Shown here one piece after another: positions 1-7,656 of a DNA stretch of 64,000 bases. The notes beneath the pieces are model-generated. The model was not told the origin of the DNA. It was given only the letters and a program-made list of their open reading frames with translations, and did not search any database. Position 1 is the first letter of the stretch; each line of letters begins with the position of its first letter. A program made the position numbers and the translations under genes. This DNA comes from Bacteroidia bacterium (GTDB lineage: Bacteria; Bacteroidota; Bacteroidia; Chitinophagales; UBA2359): the NCBI GenBank assembly GCA_030427245.1, contig JAUHXA010000005.1, positions 1 through 64,000 of the forward strand, given 5' to 3'.

Positions 1-121
1 GGGGTAAGAAACCTCAAATTCAAACTCAAATGTCAACTTCAAATTCAAAACCGCACTTGATATTGGATAAAAAAATTTAAAGTCTTGCCAATAAAAGCGC
101 AAGATTTGAGAGCTTATTAAC

Positions 122-356
122 TAATTAGTGCCTGAACGGAAACTCACAGAGGGTTTATAATCAATGTATTGTAGTTGAAAAAACATTTGAACTTTTTTGA
201 AAATCAAAGAACTGATATAAGTTCAATAAATTCCTAATAAATGATAGTCAGTTTGCTATGGAAATACAAAAATTGCCTTAAAAAGTTCGTTTATTTAAGT
301 ATTTAGTTATGTTTTGAAATTCAGTTAGTTAAGGGTTTCCGTTCAAGCACTAATTA
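122..356. repeat. 235-bp inverted-repeat element (MITE-like)
   Basis: The first 379 bases hold no gene. They contain two 24-base arms, 122-145 and 333-356, that are inverted copies with two mismatches. The arm core reads CTGAACGGAAAC on the left and GTTTCCGTTCAAG on the right. The spacer is AT-rich and non-coding. The right arm ends 23 bases before the ATG of the ABC permease, so the element either carries or displaces that gene's promoter. I found no clear target duplication, so mobility is inferred from the shape alone. Confidence 0.6.
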
Positions 357-379
357 TCAACCTTAACCCAACAAAAACA

Positions 380-1627
380 ATGTTCGATTTAGACAAATGG
401 CAAGAAATATTTTACACCATCGGCAAGCACAAGTTGCGAACCGCATTGACTGCTTTTGGTGTATTTTGGGGCATCTTCATGTTGGTCATTTTGTTGGGGG
501 CGGGCAAAGGGCTGCACAATGGAGTCATGCGAGATTTTGACTTCAACAAAAATGCCGTTTTTGTGTGGACACAGCGAACAGGAATCCCCTATAAAGGCTA
601 TCGAGCAGGGCGAATGTTGAGACTCAAAAATGAGGATGTGATTGCCGTAAAAGAAAACATTCACGGAATAGACATTGTATCACCTCGAATACAAATAGGA
701 GGATTCAACACAACGCATGGCAATAAAAGTGGCTCTTTTCAAATCAATGGTGATTATCCTACCTTTCTGAAAGTCAAAGGTCTGGTAATTGAAAGTGGCA
801 GGTTTATCAACAACAATGACATTGCAGAAAAACGCAAAACGGCGGTAATCGGTAAGCGGGTAAAAGAAGTGCTTTTTGCAGCAGAAGAAGACCCTGTTGG
901 GAAATACATCGAAATTGGGGGCGTTCCCTTCAAAGTCGTCGGAACATTTGATACCAAGGGCAAAGGAGAAGATGCGATTGACGATTTGCAGACCATTTTT
1001 CTTCCTCTTACCAGTACTCAACAAGTTTTTGGAATGGGAAACAATATAGATTGGTTTGCTTTGATTCCCAAAGAAAATGTATCTTCTGCAAGTATTGAAG
1101 AAGACGTAAAATCCCTTTTGGCACAGCGACACAGCGTTTCACCAGACGATAAACGAGCATTTGGTTCTGCCAATTTGGAACAGGAGTTTCGGCAGATTCA
1201 AACCGTTTTTAGTGGGATTCGGGTGTTTAGTTGGATTGTTGCGATTTTGACCATCATTGCAGGAGTTGTGGGAGTCGGCAACATCATGATGATTGTAGTC
1301 AAAGAACGTACTCAAGAAATTGGCATTCGAAAAGCCATTGGGGCAGAGCCATCTTCGATTATCAGTATGATTTTACAAGAGTCTTTGATTTTGACCAGTA
1401 TAGCGGGTTATGCAGGGTTGGTTTTTGGTGTTTTGGCAGTGGAGGGCCTCAACAAATTGCTGGTCAACTTCAACCTTGAAAGCCAATTTTTTGCCAATCC
1501 CGAAATAGATTTTAATGCTGCTTTTTGGGCAATTGTCGTTTTGTTGATTGCAGGAACTTTGGCGGGTTTGGTGCCAGGCCTCAAGGCTGCAAAGGTGGAT
1601 CCTGTAGTGGCTTTGAGGAGTGAGTGA
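380..1627 (+). CDS. ABC transporter permease, MacB/FtsX type
   Basis: 415-residue integral membrane permease of the MacB/LolC class, which works with an ATPase in the cytoplasmic membrane to move lipoproteins, peptides or drugs or to transmit mechanical force to the periplasm. The N-terminal membrane segment (about 20-42) is followed by a periplasmic MacB-type domain (about 45-270). The C-terminal FtsX domain has three membrane helices (about 284-305, 330-350, 385-405). The conserved cytoplasmic loop KERTQEIGIRKAIGA lies at 308-322, as in MacB and FtsX relatives. No ATPase or membrane-fusion gene follows. A partner could lie upstream of the window, but a 235-bp inverted-repeat element separates this gene from anything there. 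The family is clear and the substrate is unknown. Confidence 0.9.
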   Translation: MFDLDKWQEIFYTIGKHKLRTALTAFGVFWGIFMLVILLGAGKGLHNGVMRDFDFNKNAVFVWTQRTGIPYKGYRAGRMLRLKNEDVIAVKENIHGIDIVSPRIQIGGFNTTHGNKSGSFQINGDYPTFLKVKGLVIESGRFINNNDIAEKRKTAVIGKRVKEVLFAAEEDPVGKYIEIGGVPFKVVGTFDTKGKGEDAIDDLQTIFLPLTSTQQVFGMGNNIDWFALIPKENVSSASIEEDVKSLLAQRHSVSPDDKRAFGSANLEQEFRQIQTVFSGIRVFSWIVAILTIIAGVVGVGNIMMIVVKERTQEIGIRKAIGAEPSSIISMILQESLILTSIAGYAGLVFGVLAVEGLNKLLVNFNLESQFFANPEIDFNAAFWAIVVLLIAGTLAGLVPGLKAAKVDPVVALRSE

Positions 1628-1748
1628 CCGTTTCTGTCTTGTATTGACAGGGAGTATGGCGTTTGCTAAATGCCCTCTTTTTAGAAAGAAAAACTTCAAA
1701 AGTCTCTAAGCAACCTTATTTTTCAAAGAACCCAATACCGCTTTCGAC

Positions 1749-3752
1749 CTAAGAACGAAGGAGATATTTGTCAAACCACCTCCCTATATGCTCCAATCGG
1801 ACAACTCTTCTATCTGTTCTTCCCATTCTTGACATGCCATGTGACTCATCAGGAAACAAAACCAACTCTGTATCAACACCCAGTTTCTTCAGAGCAATAT
1901 AGACCTGTTCGCCTTGTTCCAAATTGCAGCGATAATCTTTTTCACTGTGAATCACCAGAGTAGGTGTTTTAGCATTGCCGATGTACTTGATGGGAGACAT
2001 ACGCCAAAAGTTTTCCATATCTTCAAAAGGCGGTTTGTCTCCAAAGCACTGTTGAAAAATCCAGTTGCCATCACTCGAACCCCACATACTTGTCAGGTTG
2101 CTCACACAGCGTTGTGTAACAGCTCCTTTGAAGCGGTCGGTGTGTCCGATTATCCAATTGGTCATATAACCACCATAGCTGCCTCCAGTTACGCCCATTC
2201 TTTCGGTATCAATATAGGGCTGTTTGGCCATATAGTCAGTCCACGACATCAAATCTTTGTAGTCATCACCTCCCCAATCGTTCCAAATAGCCTTTGCGTG
2301 CTCTTCGCCATAGCCTTGTCCGCCCCTTGGATTGGAGAAATAAACGACATAGCCTTTGGCTGCCAAATAGTAAAATTCGTGGGTGAAAGCTTCACCGTAT
2401 TGTAGCAAAGGACCACCATGAATTTGCAGAATAGAAGGATATTTTTTCTTAGGATTGAAGTTGGGGGGCTTGACAATCCAACCATGCAGGTCATTGCCAT
2501 CTACGCCTTTAAACCAAACTTCTTCAATCTTACCTAAGTCTCTTTTTTGAAGCAGTTTTTGGTTGAGGTTTGTTAGAATTTTTACTTCTCCATCTTTCTT
2601 AATGGCAATTTGGCAAGGATCGGTCATTGTTCCCAAAACAGTTGCCAAGGTTTGCTGTTTGGCATCGTAACTAATGCAAGCGACTACACCTTTTTCGTCA
2701 AAAACAGTTGAAAGAGACTTATCCGACAACTGCAAACTATGAATAGAAACTCGTCCATGTTTGGCGACTTGACAGGTAATGGATTTGCCATTGTTTGACC
2801 ATACAGGAGCAGAACGACTCGGTGCACCCATTGTATCATTGACCGTATAGGTATCCAGATTGAGGTCGTATTGTTTGGTCAAGTTTTCGGCTTCAGAAGA
2901 GCCGTCTGCTTTGACTCGCCAAAGATTGTTGTTCCGATACCATTCCAAACCGTCTTTGGCGAAGTAGGCTATCCATTTGCCATCTGGTGACCAAGAAGGC
3001 AGTTCTATTTGGCCCGCTGGGGTGTTGATTTTTTGTTTTTTCTTGGTTTTCACTTCCATGACAAACAAGTCGACTGCTTCCCCTGTCAAGTGCGGGTCTT
3101 CGCTGATATTGCTTGTGTAGGCGATGTATTTTCCATCAGGCGACCAAGTAGGATCATTTTCATCGTGTTTTTTGCCTTTGGTGAGATGTTCGACCTTTTT
3201 GGTTTTGACGGTTAAGACGCTGATGCCCCAATGCGTATCTGATTTATAGCCCATTCCGTCAAATTTGTAGGAGGCTTTGGTGTAGTGACGTGCTACGATG
3301 CCTAGTTCCTTCTTTTTGGCATCTTGTTCTTGGGCGATGGCCGTTTTACTTTTTCTTTGAAGGTTGAATACGATTTTTTTGCTATCAGGTGACCATTCAA
3401 AGTAGCCAATAGAACCTTTTACATCGGTCATTTTTTGGGCTTCTCCTCCATTGAAGTTGAGAACATATAGCTGAGTACTTCCGCCTCTATTGGAGGTCAA
3501 GGCTATTTTTTTGCCATCAGGCGACCATTTTGGATTCGTATCTGATTGATTTCCAAAAGTTATTTGTTGTGCTTGTCCACCATTGGTTTTGACTGCCCAC
3601 AAATTAGCGTATTTTTTTTCGGTTGCTTTGTCCACCCACTGAACGGGGTAAATCACCGTCTGACCATCAGGCGAGAGATGGCAGGTGCTGATGAGTTGGA
3701 TTTTGTATAGATCTTTTGCTGTAATTCTCTTTTGTTTGTTTTTTTTTGACAT
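1749..3752 (-). CDS. S9-family serine peptidase (acylaminoacyl/dipeptidyl peptidase type)
   Basis: 667-residue prolyl-oligopeptidase-family hydrolase that cleaves short peptides. The N-terminal two thirds is a TolB/WD40-like propeller with repeated WSPDGK motifs, which normally gates substrate access. The C-terminal alpha/beta hydrolase domain has GGSYGGYM with nucleophile S525, then D606 (HSEKDYR) and H638 (DESHGM), completing a catalytic triad at the expected spacing. The N-terminus is lysine-rich with no signal peptide, so a cytoplasmic role in peptide turnover is likely, unlike the exported DPP-IV-type relatives common in Bacteroidota. It stands alone. The start at 3752 is the first ATG and matches the usual length. 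Confidence 0.93.
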   Translation of the reverse strand: MSKKNKQKRITAKDLYKIQLISTCHLSPDGQTVIYPVQWVDKATEKKYANLWAVKTNGGQAQQITFGNQSDTNPKWSPDGKKIALTSNRGGSTQLYVLNFNGGEAQKMTDVKGSIGYFEWSPDSKKIVFNLQRKSKTAIAQEQDAKKKELGIVARHYTKASYKFDGMGYKSDTHWGISVLTVKTKKVEHLTKGKKHDENDPTWSPDGKYIAYTSNISEDPHLTGEAVDLFVMEVKTKKKQKINTPAGQIELPSWSPDGKWIAYFAKDGLEWYRNNNLWRVKADGSSEAENLTKQYDLNLDTYTVNDTMGAPSRSAPVWSNNGKSITCQVAKHGRVSIHSLQLSDKSLSTVFDEKGVVACISYDAKQQTLATVLGTMTDPCQIAIKKDGEVKILTNLNQKLLQKRDLGKIEEVWFKGVDGNDLHGWIVKPPNFNPKKKYPSILQIHGGPLLQYGEAFTHEFYYLAAKGYVVYFSNPRGGQGYGEEHAKAIWNDWGGDDYKDLMSWTDYMAKQPYIDTERMGVTGGSYGGYMTNWIIGHTDRFKGAVTQRCVSNLTSMWGSSDGNWIFQQCFGDKPPFEDMENFWRMSPIKYIGNAKTPTLVIHSEKDYRCNLEQGEQVYIALKKLGVDTELVLFPDESHGMSRMGRTDRRVVRLEHIGRWFDKYLLRS

Positions 3753-3982
3753 AGCTGATGCAACTTTTTAATTATTTTTTGCCTTTAATTATACGTTTGC
3801 AAGATACAAAAGTCTAACTAAGGACTGAATGAAAATTTAAAAGGCCTGCTTTGAAAAACTGGAAAAAATAAAAATTTAAAATATTGAATTACCTTTTCTG
3901 AAAACAATGGATAAATTGTTGAGTATGTGAGAACCTTTTACACTATCAAACCTTTAAAAACAATCATTAAAAAATTTGATTC

Positions 3983-4603
3983 ATGAAAAATTTTTTGAAT
4001 AGTATTTCCCTGACAATATTTTTCTTATGCTTACTTACTGCAAGTGATGTGTTTGCGCAACGTGTTTCGTTATCTGCCAATATTGCCGTTATGGGCAACG
4101 ACAAGGTAGAGGGTGAGAATGTAAATATTTTAGACCAAAAAACCACAACTGCTTCTTTGAATTTGCGTTTTTATGACCAAAGTCTTTGGGCAATTCGATT
4201 AGGCGCAGGGGTCAAGGATTTGGAATATCAATTTGAAGACGGTACTTTGAATACCAATTACGATGTGAACAGAGAGAGTTTTTTCGTCAATTTGGGTTTA
4301 GAAAAACATTTTCGATTGCCGCTTAATCCCTATTTGGGTGTAAATGTGCCGATTACTTTCAATGGTGACGATAAAGTAAACAATGGTAAAATTGACAACA
4401 GCAGCGTTCAGACAGGCTTCAATGTGTTAGCAGGTGCCAATATTTCGATTTTCAAAGTCCTTAGAGTTGGATTTGAATTCAATACAGGCTTCAATAGTTT
4501 CAATGAGGAAGTATTGAAGAACTTGGGACCTGGTGAGTCAAGCAGCATCAAATTGAAGAATATGGATTATCGTGGGGAAATCACTTTGGGAATTGCATTA
4601 TAG
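3983..4603 (+). CDS. Small outer-membrane beta-barrel protein
   Basis: 206-residue protein with a signal peptide (about 1-26, ending DVFAQ). The rest alternates hydrophobic and polar residues, with strand-turn patterns such as LNLRFYDQSLWAIRLGAG and a terminal strand ending in an aliphatic residue. This fits an 8- or 10-stranded outer-membrane barrel of the PorT/OmpA-like type. No enzymatic motif is visible. It is a single gene closed by a strong hairpin terminator at 4691-4732. Its specific role is unknown. Confidence 0.7.
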   Translation: MKNFLNSISLTIFFLCLLTASDVFAQRVSLSANIAVMGNDKVEGENVNILDQKTTTASLNLRFYDQSLWAIRLGAGVKDLEYQFEDGTLNTNYDVNRESFFVNLGLEKHFRLPLNPYLGVNVPITFNGDDKVNNGKIDNSSVQTGFNVLAGANISIFKVLRVGFEFNTGFNSFNEEVLKNLGPGESSSIKLKNMDYRGEITLGIAL

Positions 4604-4690
4604 CAAAGCAAGAAGAAGGAAGTGAGAAGCAATATTTTTCACCTCTCACTTTCTGCAATAGAAAATAGATGGTTTCAAAATTAAATACTT

Positions 4691-4732
4691 ACATCTGTTA
4701 GGTTTTCGAAATCTAACAGATGTTTTATTTTT
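4691..4732 (+). terminator. Rho-independent terminator
   Basis: Perfect 11-bp stem ACATCTGTTAG (4691-4701) with CTAACAGATGT (4713-4723). The loop contains the self-complementary TTTCGAAA, and the tract TTTTATTTTT follows. It lies between the convergent beta-barrel gene and kinase/RapZ gene, and the T-tract terminates the plus-strand gene. A weaker 8-bp hairpin, 4620-4627 with 4644-4651, precedes it. Confidence 0.9.
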
Positions 4733-4759
4733 AGCCCCACTTCCCACTTCCTAAAAAAA

Positions 4760-6205
4760 TCAATTCACCCAATTTTTTCGTTCTTGTTCAATGTGTTTCA
4801 ATTTCACCTTCACACCATATTTTTCGGTCAAATGCTTGGTAAGTTGGTCGGCAGAATAAACCGAGCGGTGTTGTCCTCCTGTACAACCAAAATTTACCTG
4901 CAAGCTGCTAAAACCCCGCTCAATGTAGTTTTCTACGGCCTCATCCACGATTTGAAAAACATGGTTCAAAAAATCAGCAATATTGCTGCGTTGCTGCAAA
5001 AAGTGAATAACTGCTTCATCTCGGCCCGTTAGTTTTTTGTAGGGCGCATACCGTCCGGGATTGTGTAGGAATCGGCAATCGAAGATAAAACCTCCACCAT
5101 TGCCAGATTCGTCGGTCGGTAAGCCTTTTTTGTAGGAAAAACTGTGGATGCTGACCGTCAAAGGGCTTTCTATGCCTTTGCTTTGGTCAAAAGGAGCAAA
5201 CCTTGTGGAGGAAACCATGTTGGAAAGAGTTTGAATCAGTTCGGGCATTTCAACAGGAAAGGATATGTTTTCCAAAATCCACCGAATGTTTTGCAGCGCA
5301 AAAGGAATACTTTTCAGAAAATGCTCTTTGTGTTCAATCAAACCTCGAAAACCATAAGCTCCCAAAACTTGAATGGAACGAATCAGCACAAATCCATAAT
5401 AGTATTCTTCAAATTTTACCCTATCTACTTCCACCATCGTTTCCACGACATCCAAATAATGGTTTAGCAATTCCCTGCGAATATCGTGTGGAATATTCGC
5501 TTTTGCTTGGTAGAGTAGAGAAGCCAAATCGTACTGCAATGCGCCTTTTCGTCCTCCTTGATAGTCAATGAAAAAGGGTTCTCCTCCATTAATCATAATG
5601 TTGCGGGATTGAAAATCTCGAAACATGAAATAGTCACAATCCGTCTCCAACAAATAATCTGCAAATCGCTGAATATCGTCTTCTAAATCTTGTTCGTCAA
5701 ATGGAAAATTGCAGAGATTCAGAAAATAATATTTGAAGTAATTGAAGTCCCACAAAATGGATTGTTTGTCGAAAGCTGCACGAGGATAACACACCGAATA
5801 GTCCAAACCTTGACCACCTTTCACCTGCAATTCGGCCAATTTCGCCACCGATTTTTTATACAGTTGCAGCAACTCTGTTGAAAAAATCTCGCCTTTTTTG
5901 GGCAGCATAGAATACAGCGCCGTACTCCCCAAATCTTCTTGCAGGTAAATGTTTTCTTCGCTATTGACTGCATAGATTTCTGGAACAGGTAAACCTCTGC
6001 TTTTGAAGTGCTTGGAAAAAGTCACAAAAGCACGATTTTCTTTGGGATTTGAACCATGCGTACCGATTGCCGTTTTGCTTTCACTCTGCAATCGGTAATA
6101 TAGTCTCGGTGAACCCGATGGAGCAAGCGGCAAAATTGAAGTAGCTTTTTCGCCTGCCCAGTTTTCAAAAAGTCGGAGAATTTGTTGTTCTATATTGTCG
6201 TTCAC
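4760..6205 (-). CDS. Sugar-kinase-like phosphotransferase fused to RapZ C-terminal domain
   Basis: 481-residue two-domain protein. Residues 1 to about 340 form an aminoglycoside-phosphotransferase/choline-kinase fold like AmgK (N-acetylmuramate 1-kinase). D197 in FRDFQSRN is the likely catalytic base (FRD replaces the usual HxD), N202 a metal ligand, and D214 in FFIDYQGG the DxG-type aspartate. Residues from about 350 to 481 match the C-terminal half of RapZ (DCRFLHNPGR, FGCTGGQHRSV), the part that senses glucosamine-6-phosphate and binds RNA in enterobacteria, without the RapZ P-loop half. The start is a GTG whose bases overlap the PPK2 stop codon, indicating translational coupling. I infer a link to amino-sugar or peptidoglycan recycling; the substrate is unproven. 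Confidence 0.85.
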   Translation of the reverse strand: MNDNIEQQILRLFENWAGEKATSILPLAPSGSPRLYYRLQSESKTAIGTHGSNPKENRAFVTFSKHFKSRGLPVPEIYAVNSEENIYLQEDLGSTALYSMLPKKGEIFSTELLQLYKKSVAKLAELQVKGGQGLDYSVCYPRAAFDKQSILWDFNYFKYYFLNLCNFPFDEQDLEDDIQRFADYLLETDCDYFMFRDFQSRNIMINGGEPFFIDYQGGRKGALQYDLASLLYQAKANIPHDIRRELLNHYLDVVETMVEVDRVKFEEYYYGFVLIRSIQVLGAYGFRGLIEHKEHFLKSIPFALQNIRWILENISFPVEMPELIQTLSNMVSSTRFAPFDQSKGIESPLTVSIHSFSYKKGLPTDESGNGGGFIFDCRFLHNPGRYAPYKKLTGRDEAVIHFLQQRSNIADFLNHVFQIVDEAVENYIERGFSSLQVNFGCTGGQHRSVYSADQLTKHLTEKYGVKVKLKHIEQERKNWVN

Positions 6206-6999
6206 CCTTCAAAATCTTTCATCAAGGCTATCAAATCAGGATCATTCATATCAATGTCTCCATCGGGATATTCCATATTCAGCGCTTCCAAAGTTTCGAC
6301 AATGTGTTTGCTGATAAGGTATTCTTTGTACCAGTTTTTATCAGAAGGCACAATAATCCAGGGACTGTATTCGGGGCTGCAATTTTCGATAGCTTCTTCA
6401 TAAGCTTTGCGGTAAGCAGGCCACTGTTTGGCTTTATCGAGATCGTCTGCGCTGTATTTCCACCGTTTGGTAGGTTCAGTCACACGCTCATAAAAATCCT
6501 CTCTCTGTGATTCTTCTGAAATATGGAGGTAAAACTTCAAAATTCGTGTGCCAGAATCGTGTAGAAATCGCTCAAAGTTGTTGATGTGTTCAAAACGTCG
6601 GTAAGCTTCCTCGTCTGTAATCCAGTTTTCGACTCTCACTATTAGAACTTCTTCATAGTGCGAACGATTGAAGACCTGTATCATGCCCTTTGCAGGAGTG
6701 CATTTGTGAACTCGCCACAAAAAATCATGAGATGCTTCTTCGGTTGTTGGTTTCTTGAAAGATTTAACCCGTACACCTTGCGGATTGACCGAATAGAATA
6801 CATCCCTTGTGGCACCATCTTTGCCGCTTGCATCCATGCCCTGCAATACAATTAACAAAGCCCATTTCGACTCAGAATACAGCACTTTTTGTAGTTCTCG
6901 GAGTCTCTCGTTGTACTCTGCTGTCTTTTTTTTGATTTCTTTCTTATTAATATTTTCTGGTGGAAGCGTAGAAATTGCTAACAAATCAATCTTTCCCAT
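6202..6999 (-). CDS. Polyphosphate kinase 2 family protein (PPK2)
   Basis: 265-residue cytoplasmic kinase of the PPK2 family, which transfers phosphate between polyphosphate and nucleotides (usually regenerating NTP or NDP). The P-loop GMDASGKDG is at residues 54-62 and the lid/Walker B-like motif NRSHYEEV at 111-118. One-domain length fits class I or III; the exact nucleotide preference cannot be told. It is the first gene of a two-gene unit with the kinase/RapZ fusion and is transcribed away from sixA-ppk1, from which it is separated by about 125 bases. Synthesis (PPK1) and use (PPK2) of polyphosphate are therefore encoded side by side. Confidence 0.93.
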   Translation of the reverse strand: MGKIDLLAISTLPPENINKKEIKKKTAEYNERLRELQKVLYSESKWALLIVLQGMDASGKDGATRDVFYSVNPQGVRVKSFKKPTTEEASHDFLWRVHKCTPAKGMIQVFNRSHYEEVLIVRVENWITDEEAYRRFEHINNFERFLHDSGTRILKFYLHISEESQREDFYERVTEPTKRWKYSADDLDKAKQWPAYRKAYEEAIENCSPEYSPWIIVPSDKNWYKEYLISKHIVETLEALNMEYPDGDIDMNDPDLIALMKDFEG

Positions 7000-7125
7000 G
7001 TTGTTTATTTTAAGATTCTAAAATTGATGTTGTAATTTAGGACTAAAATATTAATTTTGAAGAATCTTTGTTAAAAAATCACAAATGGTTATTGTACCTT
7101 TTAGTTTTAACTCAATGAAAATCAA

Positions 7126-7620
7126 ATGAAAACATTGTATTTTGTCCGACATGCTAAGTCTAGTTGGAAAGATCTGAGTCTGGATGATATAGATCGCCCT
7201 CTCAATAAGAGAGGCAGAAAGGATGCGCCACGTATGGGAGCCTATCTAAAATCAAAAGGTGTGGTGCCTGATTTGATGCTCAGTAGTCCTGCAAAAAGAG
7301 CCTATACGACTGCCAAACTCGTTGCCGCTGAATTGGGATATGATGAAGACGATATCATAAAAAATAAAAAACTGTATGTGTTTGACTACAGTGGTAAGGA
7401 TGTGATGGAAGTGGTCAGAAAAATTGATAAGAAACACGATGTAGTCTTAATCTTTGGTCACAACCCTACTTTTTCGCATCTTGCCAGCAGTTTTACGGAT
7501 AAAGACCTTGAAATGCCTACTTGTGGAACAGTTTGCTTTCGGTTTGACACAGACAAATGGAAAGAAATTGAAGATGCTGAAGCCGAATTGGGTTTTTTTA
7601 TGTATCCTAAAATGTTGTGA
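7126..7620 (+). CDS. sixA: SixA-type phosphohistidine phosphatase
   Basis: 164-residue histidine-phosphatase-superfamily protein. The catalytic RH pair is R8-H9 in LYFVRHAKSSW and the second histidine is H112 in IFGHNP. The short length without an inserted cap domain is typical of SixA, which removes phosphate from phosphohistidine in proteins. It sits 36 bases upstream of ppk1 on the same strand and is probably co-transcribed. PPK1 works through a phosphohistidine intermediate, so PPK1 is a natural candidate substrate, but this is inference from context. No signal peptide; cytoplasmic. Confidence 0.88.
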   Translation: MKTLYFVRHAKSSWKDLSLDDIDRPLNKRGRKDAPRMGAYLKSKGVVPDLMLSSPAKRAYTTAKLVAAELGYDEDDIIKNKKLYVFDYSGKDVMEVVRKIDKKHDVVLIFGHNPTFSHLASSFTDKDLEMPTCGTVCFRFDTDKWKEIEDAEAELGFFMYPKML

Positions 7621-7656
7621 TGATTACCGAATTGGAGGGAGATATTTTAATTTGAA

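Noticed and set aside
1231-1479. 82-codon plus-strand frame within the ABC permease
   Set aside because: It is an out-of-frame shadow of the permease with a cysteine- and arginine-rich composition unlike any protein here.
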